DNA from: Spirosoma terrae
Lineage (GTDB): Bacteria > Bacteroidota > Bacteroidia > Cytophagales > Spirosomataceae
Assembly: GCF_010435915.1 (NCBI RefSeq)
Contig: NZ_JAAFZH010000010.1
Location: 124,001 to 188,000, forward strand
Reading direction: 5' to 3'
Length of the DNA: 64,000 nucleotides
Shown: positions 53,521 to 62,670 of the stretch, piece by piece
How positions within the stretch are numbered: position 1 is the first letter of the stretch
Layout: every line of letters starts with the position of its first letter
Made by a program: the position numbers and the translations under genes
The notes under the pieces: model-generated
Database searches by the model: none
What the model was told of the DNA's origin: nothing
Seen by the model: the letters and a program-made list of their open reading frames with translations, nothing else

Positions 53521-54960
53521 TTAGTAGCCCGGATTCTGCTTCACGACGGTTGGGTTCAGATCAACTTCGTTTTGCGGAATCGGGAAAATTAGTTCAAAAT
53601 CATCCAGTTTGAACGAGAGCTTCAGGTTCGCGTAGTGCGCATTCATGACTGCCTGTGCCCGTCCGGTCCGAACCAGGTCGAACCAGCGATGGCCTTCGTA
53701 CAGAAACTCAACCTGCCGTTCTTTTTCGAGTGCCAATCGGACATCGGCCTGACTGGAACTGGCCAGATTTGGGAGTTTTGCCCGCGTTCTTACCAAATTG
53801 ATATAAGGCAAAGCATCGGCAGTTTTACCCTGTTCGTTGAGCACTTCGGCATACATTAACAACACATCGGCATACCGTAGTGGAATAAACGTAACGCTAC
53901 CGTCGGACAGATCGATAGCTCTGAAATCGACAAACTTCAGGCCGTAGCGACTGTAGGATTTCCGTCCGCCAATCAACGTAACGGAATCATTGACCGAAAC
54001 CGCCTTGCGGGCATCGCTGGTTTCGTAGGCCCTGAACAGATCGAGCGTGGGCGTAATCCGTCCCGACCCTTGCAGGTTGTTCGTGAAAATGGCCATGCTG
54101 GTGATAGCGGGCGTAAAAATGGCCGAATAGTTATTGCCCATGCTACGTCCCGATACGTACTGAATCTCGAAAATCGACTCGGCGAGGTTATTATTTCCGT
54201 TCGTAAACAGCGTCTGGTAGTTTGGTACCAGCGAATACGATTTGGCGTCGATCACTTCTTTCAATTTCGTAGCGGCCAGGTCGTAATTCTTCTGGGTCAG
54301 ATACACTTTTCCAAGCAACGCTTTTACGGTTGCGGCCGAAGCACGGGTTTTGTCCGTATTTACCGTAGCGGGCAGCAGGGTTTCGGCTTCGGTCAGATCG
54401 GCCAATATAGCTTTATACACGTCGGCGGCTGGCTTCAAGGCCAAATCGGCCGACGATACCTGGGCCGGGCTGCTAAACGTCTGGGTAATGATGGGCACAT
54501 TGCCGTACAGCCGAACCAGGTAAAAATAAGCGTAGGCCCGCAGGAATTTCGCTTCCCCTTTGATCCGATTTTTAGCGGTCTGGTCGAAATTGATAGCATC
54601 GATCCGATTCAGAATGGCGTTGCTGCGCGAAATAGTATAGAGGCAGTTGCTCCACACGCTCTGTACGAATCCGTTGGTCGACGTAACGGCATTCTGGTCC
54701 ATCTGCATCTCATCGGTAGAGGGCGACGACCACTGAATTTCGGTATTATCGGTCGTGAGTTCAGTCATGTACAGCACGGGACTCGTACTGAACAATCCCC
54801 GGAACGTAGCGTACACCCCGGTGAGGGCGGTTTCAAAATCATTCTGGCTTTTGTAGAACGTTTGGTCACTGATCTGATAGTCGGGCGTCAATGCCAGAAA
54901 ATCTTTACAGGAAAACGCTGACGTAGCCAGTAGCAGGAATAGAACTAGTTTCTTTTTCAT
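53521..54960 (-). CDS. SusD/RagB-family lipoprotein of the polysaccharide locus
   Basis: 479 residues with a lipoprotein signal (LLLATSAFSCKDF, Cys about residue 18). SusD features follow: FLALTPDYQISDQTFYKS, FLRAYAYFYLVRLYGNVPII, YADVLLMYAEVLNEQGK and VEFLYEGHRWFDLVRTGRA, ending QNPGY. It captures glycan for the SusC encoded 26 bases upstream. It differs clearly from the SusD at 8290-9642, so the two systems take different substrates. Confidence 0.94.
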   Translation of the reverse strand: MKKKLVLFLLLATSAFSCKDFLALTPDYQISDQTFYKSQNDFETALTGVYATFRGLFSTSPVLYMTELTTDNTEIQWSSPSTDEMQMDQNAVTSTNGFVQSVWSNCLYTISRSNAILNRIDAINFDQTAKNRIKGEAKFLRAYAYFYLVRLYGNVPIITQTFSSPAQVSSADLALKPAADVYKAILADLTEAETLLPATVNTDKTRASAATVKALLGKVYLTQKNYDLAATKLKEVIDAKSYSLVPNYQTLFTNGNNNLAESIFEIQYVSGRSMGNNYSAIFTPAITSMAIFTNNLQGSGRITPTLDLFRAYETSDARKAVSVNDSVTLIGGRKSYSRYGLKFVDFRAIDLSDGSVTFIPLRYADVLLMYAEVLNEQGKTADALPYINLVRTRAKLPNLASSSQADVRLALEKERQVEFLYEGHRWFDLVRTGRAQAVMNAHYANLKLSFKLDDFELIFPIPQNEVDLNPTVVKQNPGY

Positions 54961-54986
54961 GGCAATAGTCGATAATTATCGGGCAG

Positions 54987-57900
54987 TTATAGCGTTACGC
55001 GCAGGCCAAGCGTGAATGTTCGTGGGTTCGGATAAGCGAAGAAATCGATACCGCTACGGGCTACGTTATCGCCGGTTGTGCTTCCTTCTGGATCATAACC
55101 GGGATATTTCGTGAACGTATACAGATTCGTTACGTCGGCATAGACCGAAAGCGCCTGTAATTTCAGCTTGCTTGCCAATGGCTGCGGGAATGCGTACGAC
55201 AGGTTGACGTTACGTATCCGGACGAACGAACCATCGAACAGATACTTGGTTGTTACGGAGCTAAAGCCGAATGCGTAATCGTTCCGAATTGCCCGCGAAT
55301 ACAAACCCGCTCCGGGATTTTCGACCGACCGCCAGCGATCGTTCATCGATGCCAGCTGATTTTGTACGCCCGCGCCGTTTAACGATACCTCGCCACCCTG
55401 GAAATAGATTTCGTTCCCCTGCGATCCGTTCAGGCTGATGTTCAGACTCAGGTTTTTGTAGGAGAAACGGTTGCCCAACCCCCAGGTAAAATCAGGCCAG
55501 GGGCTGCCAACAATGGTCCGGTCGGCAGCCGTGATGGTGCCATCACCGTTGACATCCTGATAGCGAAAATCGCCTGGTTGAACGCGTGGGTGCTGTTTGG
55601 GGCTGCTGTTCACTTCTTCCTGCGTCTGGAATACGCCCAGAATGTTCAGCAACCGGAAGCTCGAAATAGGCTGACCCACCTGGGCTACCTGAAAATCAGA
55701 CGTTTGAATCCGCGACGATTCAGAGTTGAGCGCCAGGACTTTGTTCCGGTTCCAGCTAATGTTGAAGTCGGTGCTCCACTGGAACGGTCCTTTGGCGATG
55801 TTCTGCGAGTTGATGGTCAGCTCAAGTCCTTTGTTTTCCACTTCACCAATGTTCTGAACGGAGCTACCAAAACCCGATGCGGCTGGTAAGATGACATTCA
55901 GCAGCAGGTTCTTTTTGTAGGTGCGATACGCATCGAACACTAACGACAGCCGATTCTGAAACAATGACAAGTCGAGGCCGAGGTTGGTCTGCACCGATTG
56001 TTCCCAGGTCAGTACGTCGTTGGCCAGACTGTTTGGTACGACACCCGACACCACCTGTCCGCCCTGCACATTACGCAGAATGCCCAGCAATCCCTGACTG
56101 GCGTAGTTCGGAATCAGGTTGTTTCCGGCAATACCGTAGCTGGCCCGGATTTTCATATCGCTGATGAAACTCGCGGGCTTCATGAACGACTCATCCGACA
56201 ACCGATACGCGACCGAAAACGACGGGAACGTACCCCAGCGATTCTGCGCGCCAAACCGTGAGCTTCCGTCGGACCGAACCGTAGCGGTAAACAAATATTT
56301 ACCAGCCAGCGTATAATTGACCCGCGCCAGCCACGACATCATCGACCATTCACTCTTGTAGTTCGTTCCCGACGTAACGGCGCCAGCGGCCAGATACGGT
56401 ACGTCGTCGGTAGGGAAATCGGTAGCTCCGGCCTGTAAAATCTCGTCGGTATTTTTCTGGATCGTGTAACCCACCAGCGCGTCCAGATCGTGCAGAGAAC
56501 CGTATTTGTGGCGATAATTTAACGTGTTCTCATTCAACCAGTTCAGGCTTTTTATTTCGGTAACACCCGCCGTTGCGGCACCCGTGCGGCTGGTGGCTAA
56601 CCCCACTTTCGAGGATTTCCACAACCGGGTAATGTTGTTCGAATAATTGACGCCGATCGACGATTTGAAGAGCAGTCCCGGTGCAAATTCGTATTGCAGG
56701 TAATTGTTCGTAAATACGTTGGTGTTGTTTCGTTTATCCGAAAACTCAGCGGCAATAACAACCGGGTTTTCTACCGGAATACCCGTCGGGCTGGAGAACT
56801 CCGAATAAGGCGTTCCGTCGGGGTTGTAGACCGGAATGGTTGGGTCGCTGGCGAGGGCTGCCGAAATCAGTCCCCGGAATTGCAGGTGACCTTCCGCGCG
56901 GGCAAAATCGCCGTAGGAATGCGCCCCCGAAAACGAAGCACCCAGTTTCAACCGCTCGGTCAGTTGCGCGTCGATGTTGGTACGTAGCGTGAATTTTTTA
57001 AAGTTCGACCCAATGATGATCCCTTTCTGATCGTAGAAACCGCCCGATACGTAGTACCCCACGTCTTTGCTGGTTCCAGCCGCCGACAACTGGTAATTCT
57101 GCACCAGGCCCTGCCGAAAAATAACGTCCTGCCAGTCGGTTCCCTGATTGGCAAACTGGGCTGGATTCCGAAATTCAGGTTTCACCTGCGTAGCGGTGCT
57201 ACGTATGTTATTGGGATCGGTGGCTTTTCCGCCCGCAAAAATCCAGGCGTTATCGCGGCCTTCTGCTACGTATTCGGCATACTGCTGGGGCGAAAGCAGT
57301 TTGATTTTTTTCGCCAGCTCCTGAATACCTGTCGAATGCTCAAAACTGATGGTTGGCTTGCCCTGCTTACCGCGCTTGGTGGTGATAATGACAACGCCGT
57401 TCGCACCACGCGACCCATAAATAGCCGTTGCCGACGCATCTTTCAGAACCTGAATCGACTCAATATCAGCCGGATTGATCGTACTCAGCGGATTAATCCG
57501 GTTCGTGCTACTGCTATTGGCAATGCCGCTAGCCGAATACGAATTAGAAGCAAACGTCGACAGATCAGAACCGCCACCACCCGTACCAATGGCGTAACCG
57601 TCCACGACGTAAAGCGGTGAATTACCACCCGTAATGGAGCTAATACCGCGAATCACGACGTTGACGTTACCACCGGGAGCACCCGACGTTTGGGAGATTT
57701 GTACGCCCGCCACTTTTCCCTGCATCATCTGATCGACACTCGTTGCCGACGGAACCGGCACCAGATCTTTGCTGGTCAGGTTGACAATCGAGCCCGTGAG
57801 GTCTTTTTTACGTTGCGTTCCGTAACCGACAACCACTACGTCCTGTAGTTGCTGCTGGTCGGATTTCAGCGCTACGTTAATCGTTTTCCGATTGTTAACC

Positions 57901-58181
57901 GGTATTTCCTGGGCAGTATAGCCGATAAAACTGACAACCAGCGTAGCATTGCCCACTACGTTTAGCTTGAAGTTGCCATCGGCATCGGTTGTGGTTCCGT
58001 TGGTGGTTCCTTTTTCCGATACGGTGGCCCCCACCAGTGCTTCTCCATCGTCGGCCGTAGTGATTTTACCGCCAACTGGCCCTCGGGCCGACTGCGCCAG
58101 TACAACCTGAATACTGATGAGCAGCGTAAACAGGCTGCCAATCAGCCCGTGTCGTAGGCGATGCATTAAAAAAGGGTTCAT
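54987..58181 (-). CDS. SusC/RagA-family TonB-dependent transporter of the polysaccharide locus
   Basis: 1064 residues. The start at 58181 (MNPFLMHRLR) gives a signal peptide ending IQVVLAQ; the Met six codons in is a possible alternative. The order is the carboxypeptidase-like domain (GEALVGATVSEKGT), the TonB-box region (LQDVVVVGYGTQRKKDLTGS), the plug with DIESIQVLKDASATAIYGSRGANGV and a barrel ending LGLRVTL. It imports oligosaccharide delivered by its SusD. It lies 39 bases behind the isomerase-like gene and 26 bases before SusD in one operon. Confidence 0.94.
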   Translation of the reverse strand: MNPFLMHRLRHGLIGSLFTLLISIQVVLAQSARGPVGGKITTADDGEALVGATVSEKGTTNGTTTDADGNFKLNVVGNATLVVSFIGYTAQEIPVNNRKTINVALKSDQQQLQDVVVVGYGTQRKKDLTGSIVNLTSKDLVPVPSATSVDQMMQGKVAGVQISQTSGAPGGNVNVVIRGISSITGGNSPLYVVDGYAIGTGGGGSDLSTFASNSYSASGIANSSSTNRINPLSTINPADIESIQVLKDASATAIYGSRGANGVVIITTKRGKQGKPTISFEHSTGIQELAKKIKLLSPQQYAEYVAEGRDNAWIFAGGKATDPNNIRSTATQVKPEFRNPAQFANQGTDWQDVIFRQGLVQNYQLSAAGTSKDVGYYVSGGFYDQKGIIIGSNFKKFTLRTNIDAQLTERLKLGASFSGAHSYGDFARAEGHLQFRGLISAALASDPTIPVYNPDGTPYSEFSSPTGIPVENPVVIAAEFSDKRNNTNVFTNNYLQYEFAPGLLFKSSIGVNYSNNITRLWKSSKVGLATSRTGAATAGVTEIKSLNWLNENTLNYRHKYGSLHDLDALVGYTIQKNTDEILQAGATDFPTDDVPYLAAGAVTSGTNYKSEWSMMSWLARVNYTLAGKYLFTATVRSDGSSRFGAQNRWGTFPSFSVAYRLSDESFMKPASFISDMKIRASYGIAGNNLIPNYASQGLLGILRNVQGGQVVSGVVPNSLANDVLTWEQSVQTNLGLDLSLFQNRLSLVFDAYRTYKKNLLLNVILPAASGFGSSVQNIGEVENKGLELTINSQNIAKGPFQWSTDFNISWNRNKVLALNSESSRIQTSDFQVAQVGQPISSFRLLNILGVFQTQEEVNSSPKQHPRVQPGDFRYQDVNGDGTITAADRTIVGSPWPDFTWGLGNRFSYKNLSLNISLNGSQGNEIYFQGGEVSLNGAGVQNQLASMNDRWRSVENPGAGLYSRAIRNDYAFGFSSVTTKYLFDGSFVRIRNVNLSYAFPQPLASKLKLQALSVYADVTNLYTFTKYPGYDPEGSTTGDNVARSGIDFFAYPNPRTFTLGLRVTL

Positions 58182-58220
58182 ACATACAGTAGGTTTAAGG
58201 AATTGGTAAACAGTTTATTA

Positions 58221-59711
58221 TCAGCGAACAATAACAGATTCGACTTTGAGGTAGTCGGCAATCTGCTGTATCGTTTCGGCATGGTGACCCACGCCAAGCG
58301 CAAAATGGTGCGTTGGTCCTTCGCTGATCCAGCGTTTCAGGAATGTCCGCACATCGGGTTTGAAGAAGCCGCGCGTGTTGGTGTTGCCCGTTGGTGGAAT
58401 TGGTCCCGCAATCGACTCCCCTTCGGCAATGACGAATTTCATTTTACCGTCGAAAGTTGAACTGATGCTTAGCATCGTTATCGGCCCTTCCTTGATTTTG
58501 AACTCCACCCCTGCCCCAAAACCGGGTTTGCCGTGGTATTTTTTCAGACTACGTAGCACCGGTTGTCCTTCGGCAATGGCGATGTTATGCGGGCCATCGT
58601 GCCCAACCAGCACAAAACCTTCTTTAAAATCGACCGGATGGAATTCAGCGAAACTGCCGCCGATACCCAGTCGTTCCATAATGAGCATGGCAATACAGGT
58701 TTTCAGATCCGACTCGCCACACATCGGAAAACCCGCACCCTGTAGCAAGGAGTTGCCCACAATCAGGTTCGACATCACGACGCGTGTGTCGCTGTTGTCA
58801 GGACCGTCGTAGTAATACGCCAGGCCGTCCAGTTTTTTGGCTTTGATGAATCGTTCCAGTGCCACAGCCGCCTGAGCCGCAATGTGCAGATCCGAATCCC
58901 GCAGTTTCTCCGAAATTGGATCAGAAACCGGGTCGGGCGTATCGAAATAAGCCAGAATCCGTTCTTTTACGGCGTCAATTTCTTCGTTGGTTGCCTGCTG
59001 GTACTGGGTCACAATTTCGTGCGCTTCGCACTGAACAATGTGCGCCCCAAAATGGGCCGTGAGCATGGTCGAATCGGAGTGCATGTCGAGCATGGCCTCG
59101 ATGGGGTGGCCAATGTGGCCGATCCTCGACGTTTTCAGATCGTGCAATACAGCCGCAATCCGGCAGAATTTTTCGATTTCGGCATCAGCCGCTGGGTCGT
59201 CCTGCAACGTACCGATGATGGTTTCCGGTACTTTTTTACCCATCCGAACGGCTACACCCGCAAACTCAGGCAGCGAACAAATATCATCGTTGTACAACTG
59301 CATGTAGGTCGACGCCCGGCTGTAATCCATCGCCTGATCGGGCTGAAGGGCTACCAGCACAATCGGCACGTCGATGCTTTTGATGATGATGCCGAACGTA
59401 CTGGACGTAGCGTAAGTGAGCATATCGCAGAAAATCAGGTCGAGGTTGGCCGCGTTGAGTTTTGGCACCATCTCGTAGGCTTTCGTTACGTCATCGACCA
59501 ACCCAAAATCAACAATTTCGGCCGAATCCAGTGCTTCGATTTTCTGGATAAAAACAGCCTGTTTCTGCAGCATATCGTCAAGTAGCCCATCGAACTGTCC
59601 CCAGTATTTAAAATACCCTACGCCAAACACACCGATTCGAGGTCTTGTTTTTTTTCGTTTTACGGGATTGACCTGCTGATCGGCTAACCCATTTAGGGAT
59701 TGATTTTCCAT
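58221..59711 (-). CDS. L-arabinose/L-fucose isomerase-family protein
   Basis: 496 residues. The N-terminal part RIGVFGVGYFKYWGQFDGL and the Rossmann segments (LDLIFCDMLTYATSSTFG) fit the arabinose/fucose isomerase group. The active-site region includes CGESDLKTCIAMLI, VLVGHDGPHNIAI and the C-terminal HHFALGVGHHAETI with histidines for metal. The length equals arabinose isomerase (about 500). It may isomerise an aldose released from the glycan, with L-rhamnose or L-arabinose as candidates. A TTAGTGCACTAA palindrome lies 33 bases before its start. Confidence 0.82.
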   Translation of the reverse strand: MENQSLNGLADQQVNPVKRKKTRPRIGVFGVGYFKYWGQFDGLLDDMLQKQAVFIQKIEALDSAEIVDFGLVDDVTKAYEMVPKLNAANLDLIFCDMLTYATSSTFGIIIKSIDVPIVLVALQPDQAMDYSRASTYMQLYNDDICSLPEFAGVAVRMGKKVPETIIGTLQDDPAADAEIEKFCRIAAVLHDLKTSRIGHIGHPIEAMLDMHSDSTMLTAHFGAHIVQCEAHEIVTQYQQATNEEIDAVKERILAYFDTPDPVSDPISEKLRDSDLHIAAQAAVALERFIKAKKLDGLAYYYDGPDNSDTRVVMSNLIVGNSLLQGAGFPMCGESDLKTCIAMLIMERLGIGGSFAEFHPVDFKEGFVLVGHDGPHNIAIAEGQPVLRSLKKYHGKPGFGAGVEFKIKEGPITMLSISSTFDGKMKFVIAEGESIAGPIPPTGNTNTRGFFKPDVRTFLKRWISEGPTHHFALGVGHHAETIQQIADYLKVESVIVR

Positions 59712-59743
59712 GTACGTATAGTTTATGTCTTATAGCAATTCAG

Positions 59744-59755
59744 TTAGTGCACTAA
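59744..59755. promoter_or_regulatory. Palindromic candidate operator before the isomerase gene
   Basis: TTAGTGCACTAA is a perfect 12-base palindrome 33 bases upstream of the isomerase ATG. A 10-of-12 copy stands before the transporter gene at 61080-61091. The shared site suggests one repressor for both. Confidence 0.5.
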
Positions 59756-59776
59756 GTCAATTTTAGTACAAAAAAA

Positions 59777-59841
59777 ATAGAACGCGGATTTGTATGATGG
59801 TTTATGCTTAATCCGTCAAATCATACTCATCCGTGTTCTAT
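59777..59841. repeat. Palindromic repeat element (copy 2), overlapping the transporter 3' end
   Basis: Two 22-base arms (59777-59798 and 59820-59841) match as reverse complements at 19 of 22 positions around a 21-base loop. The core GAACGCGGATTT is shared with the element at 46045-46125. The right arm supplies the last codons and the stop (59827-59829) of the MFS gene. Confidence 0.7.
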
Positions 59842-61074
59842 ACTATCGGTAACCGGCTTCGGATCGCCTTCTAAATTCAGGGCTTTAATTCTGGGAATCA
59901 GCAGAATAAGAATCACGAAAGCAAGCGGATACAACAGGCCAGAAGCAATCCAGAGCGGTCGATAGGAATAATTTTGAATCACTACGCCCATCAACGGATT
60001 GAGTAACAGTCCAGAAACCGCCCCCGCCGTTCCCGATAATCCGACCACGGTCGATGTCGCTTTCTGGCCAAACATATCCGAGATCGACGTAATGTAATTG
60101 GTAATCCAGAAGCCGTGCGCGAACATAAATACAGCCATCAGCGCCACCGCTACGTTCACCGACGACACCCACTCAATGGCCGGAGCTGCCAGCGTCAACG
60201 CAGCCGCAATACCCATTACTGTTTTACGTGCTTTGTCGATGCTGAACTTTCGCGCAATCAGCTGACCGGAGAACCAGCCACCCACTACGTTGGCAATACC
60301 CAACGCCAGAAACGGTATCCAGAACAGATTTCCGATCTGCTCGAATGATACGTTACGTACTGAACTGAGGTATTTCGGAATCCAGAACATCATGAAATAG
60401 AAGACCGGATCGAGCAGAAACCGGATTATGATGAATACCCACGTAGCACGCTGTTTGAGCAACGTCAGAAACGGAACCGTTGCTTTTTCGGCCGACGCTT
60501 CTACTAAAAGATTTTCTTTTTCCCAGGGAATAACTAACCAGACAACAACCCAGGCAATGCCGATGAGGCCCGGAATCAGGAATCCACCACGCCAGCCATA
60601 ATTCGCCGATAACCAGATGGTTAACGGTGGAGCAACAACCGCCCCGATTGCTGAGCCACCAATAGCAATACCATTGGCAAGTGCCCGCTCTTCTTTGTCG
60701 AACCACCGATAAACCGTCCAGGCAGCACCGGGAAAACAGCCCCCTTCGCCAATGCCCAGAAAAAAGCGAAACGTAACGAGTTGGGTAAAGTTCGTGATGA
60801 TAGCGTGCAGACTATTGGCCACCGACCAGACACCCACCGAAAGAGCCAGTCCCAGTTTTCCCCCTACCCGATCAATCAGCCAGCCGCCCAGCGTAAACAT
60901 CAGCGCGTAACTAATCAGAAAGCTGGTGTTTACCATACCGTATTGCACGTCGGTAATATGAAACTCTTCCTGAATCCGAATAATGGCTATCGATAGCACC
61001 TGCCGATCCAGAAAGCTCAGCCCTGTGGCAATGAAAAGCAGAAAAACAATGAACCAGCGTAAGGGTGTTCGCAT
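59827..61074 (-). CDS. MFS transporter, anion:cation symporter (ACS) type
   Basis: 415 residues with 12 hydrophobic segments. SFLDRQVLSIAIIRIQEEFHIT and GWLIDRVGGKLGLALSVGVWS carry the MFS motif between helices 2 and 3. GIGEGGCFPGAAWTVYRWFDKEERALANGIAIGGSAIGA is typical of the ACS family that moves hexuronates and other sugar acids. It should import the monosaccharide or uronic acid released from the glycan. It is the first gene of the operon. Its last residues (SIEHG) are encoded by a palindromic repeat, so the native C-terminus may differ. Confidence 0.88.
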   Translation of the reverse strand: MRTPLRWFIVFLLFIATGLSFLDRQVLSIAIIRIQEEFHITDVQYGMVNTSFLISYALMFTLGGWLIDRVGGKLGLALSVGVWSVANSLHAIITNFTQLVTFRFFLGIGEGGCFPGAAWTVYRWFDKEERALANGIAIGGSAIGAVVAPPLTIWLSANYGWRGGFLIPGLIGIAWVVVWLVIPWEKENLLVEASAEKATVPFLTLLKQRATWVFIIIRFLLDPVFYFMMFWIPKYLSSVRNVSFEQIGNLFWIPFLALGIANVVGGWFSGQLIARKFSIDKARKTVMGIAAALTLAAPAIEWVSSVNVAVALMAVFMFAHGFWITNYITSISDMFGQKATSTVVGLSGTAGAVSGLLLNPLMGVVIQNYSYRPLWIASGLLYPLAFVILILLIPRIKALNLEGDPKPVTDSIEHG

Positions 61075-61079
61075 AGTAC

Positions 61080-61091
61080 TTAACGCACTAA
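61080..61091. promoter_or_regulatory. Candidate operator in the transporter leader
   Basis: TTAACGCACTAA matches the palindrome at 59744-59755 at 10 of 12 positions. It lies between the predicted transcription start (about 61096) and the ATG at 61074, the classic place for a repressor. Confidence 0.45.
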
Positions 61092-61102
61092 GTTAGGATA
61101 CG

Positions 61103-61134
61103 CAAAGATATAAGCATAGAAAACAGAAAAGCAA
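61103..61134 (-). promoter_or_regulatory. Promoter of the polysaccharide operon
   Basis: On the minus strand TATCTTTG (61103-61110) fits TAnnTTTG and a TTG lies 21 bases upstream (61132-61134). Transcription would start near 61096, about 22 bases before the transporter ATG. Confidence 0.55.
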
Positions 61135-61538
61135 CAGATTTGGTATTTTTTTCTAATAAAATTGAAATAAATCACCAGTACGCGTAGATAGCTATACTTC
61201 TCCGTACGAGATCAAGTATCAGCTCGTCAAAACCTACTGCATAGGTGTTTTTAAAAATCTTTCCAGAGTGGATTCCTTCTACAAACGCATGCTGCGGAGC
61301 TACGATGAAGTCTGAAGCTGTTAGGGCTGGCTACGGCTTTGTCATAAGATAAATAGATCACCGAAAACACATTAGGTCATTTTTGTCATGATGACGAAGC
61401 CGGGCGGTCGGTGCCGAAGCATGACAAAAAGGCCCTTGTAGGATACTCTATAATTTTTTTGCCTGAATACTTAACATTGTCAAGTTGTCTCGGCTGGGAC
61501 TGTTGTGTTTCAGTAAATCAGTGTTGCCGATCTGGATC
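61135..61538. other. Intergenic stretch with a possible coding remnant and a hairpin
   Basis: From about 61163 to a TGA near 61313 the plus strand reads as protein-like sequence (YEIKYQLVKTYCIGVF, SFYKRMLRSYDEV) in one frame without a start codon, possibly a decayed gene. An 11-bp inverted repeat (TTTTTGTCATG/CATGACAAAAA, 61380-61390 and 61420-61430) follows. No intact gene is seen. Confidence 0.35.
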
Positions 61539-61919
61539 TTAAGGGCACTTTTCAAGCACCTGGCGGGGCTCATCCAGGACTAACTCGGTTGCTGTTATGG
61601 AACGGATGGGTCGTCGTCTGTCAGGCCGTGGAAATAAACCATTCGTAATTCCTGCGTATCGCATCACCAGTATATCGCCTTCTAACCAGTATGTAAAGAA
61701 ATATGTGCTATTAACTGGCTGGCAAGCCTTTACGGTATCGTCTACTGTGTACACATACTCGGCATCGAATGTCCAGCGTATAAACGGTTTTCCAGTGGCT
61801 GAGGCCGACGCCGACAGGCTGTTCCAGGTACCCACCAATTGGCCAGGCCGAACGGATACTTCAGGTTCCTGATGACATCCGACCAACACCAGTAAGAATA
61901 TCCCTAGAATCTTTTTCAT
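61539..61919 (-). CDS. Small lipocalin-like lipoprotein
   Basis: 126 residues with a lipoprotein signal (LGIFLLVLVGCHQ, Cys about residue 15). The body has a lipocalin-like start (QLVGTWNSLSASASATG) and beta strands (IRWTFDAEYVYTVDDT, YFFTYWLEGDILVMRYAG, ITATELVLDEP) ending EKCP. This pattern is common in small Bacteroidota lipoproteins of unknown role. It stands alone, and no operon partner is evident. Confidence 0.65.
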   Translation of the reverse strand: MKKILGIFLLVLVGCHQEPEVSVRPGQLVGTWNSLSASASATGKPFIRWTFDAEYVYTVDDTVKACQPVNSTYFFTYWLEGDILVMRYAGITNGLFPRPDRRRPIRSITATELVLDEPRQVLEKCP

Positions 61920-62023
61920 GATCCAGCTTTCGAGAATAAACGATCTCTTTTTTGTTGCTGAAAGGACTCCCTTTCACCGGAAAAGGTTGTATTGGATCGA
62001 GTGACACGTATCACGACTACAAA

Positions 62024-62068
62024 AAACCCAGGCTCGTCCGCCCTCCTGGTGCGACCGAGCCTGGGTTT
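62024..62068 (-). terminator. Terminator of the DoxX-like gene
   Basis: A perfect 13-bp stem (62024-62036 and 62056-62068, AAACCCAGGCTCG and its complement) is followed on the minus strand by a run of Ts. It lies about 60 bases past the stop of the DoxX-like gene. Confidence 0.8.
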
Positions 62069-62127
62069 ACCCTGTTAAAAGGAATTGTTCTCCTGGGCAG
62101 TGATCAGCGTTTACTGACGTTATAAAT

Positions 62128-62487
62128 CTATGCCGTTTCAGGTAAGAAAACAGACTTATCCCGTAGGAACGTAGCCACCCAGATAAGAATCATTGGTAGC
62201 AGCGCGTTGAATGGTGTACCGTGGGAAAGTTCAGTAGCCAGCGCACCAGCAAAATAGCAACACAGGAGGATGAAGCCAATCTTCATGGTTTTAGAATAGA
62301 GAAAGAGAGCCGCGAAGCCGATTTCCATCAGCCCCAGAAACACTATGTAGTCGCCCACCCCCACTTTGCTTAACGTATCAACTATTTCTGGCGACTGGCT
62401 CAGCTTCATAATACCACTCAAAATGGTCATGCCAGCCGCGAGGGCTGTAAATATGATGGTAACGATACGCTTTGTTTTCGCATTCAT
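62128..62487 (-). CDS. DoxX-like small membrane protein
   Basis: 119 residues with four hydrophobic segments: IVTIIFTALAAGMTILSGIMKL, YIVFLGLMEIGFAALFL, IGFILLCCYFAGALATELSHG and ALLPMILIWVATFL. This matches the DoxX-like family of four-helix membrane proteins. It is much shorter than the two DoxX-type proteins at 5-8 kb and lacks their soluble domain. It is divergent from an HxlR regulator, a frequent pairing, and is probably induced by reactive electrophiles or quinones sensed by that regulator. Confidence 0.8.
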   Translation of the reverse strand: MNAKTKRIVTIIFTALAAGMTILSGIMKLSQSPEIVDTLSKVGVGDYIVFLGLMEIGFAALFLYSKTMKIGFILLCCYFAGALATELSHGTPFNALLPMILIWVATFLRDKSVFLPETA

Positions 62488-62529
62488 TTTCGTAAACGGA
62501 TTAAGTTCTCCCGAGATTTATTGACGGGA

Positions 62530-62537
62530 CAAACGTA
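62530..62537 (-). promoter_or_regulatory. Candidate -7 box for the DoxX-like gene
   Basis: TACGTTTG on the minus strand fits TAnnTTTG, 42 bases before the ATG at 62487. No clear -33 TTG is seen at the right spacing, as expected for a regulated promoter. Confidence 0.4.
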
Positions 62538-62571
62538 CACGAACTTACTATCCATTTGGTAGCAGTTTCCC

Positions 62572-62591
62572 AAAGGATACCACTATCCTTT
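62572..62591. promoter_or_regulatory. Candidate HxlR operator
   Basis: AAAGGATA (62572-62579) and TATCCTTT (62584-62591) form a perfect 8-bp inverted repeat with a 4-base spacer between the divergent DoxX-like and HxlR genes. A further TATCCATTTGGTA half-site lies nearby. Confidence 0.5.
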
Positions 62592-62670
62592 AGGAAATCG
62601 CATGGCTGATTCCGTGGCACCTAGTATCTTTATACTTAGTTAGTGTATGTAAGCTAACAGGCATACCAAT

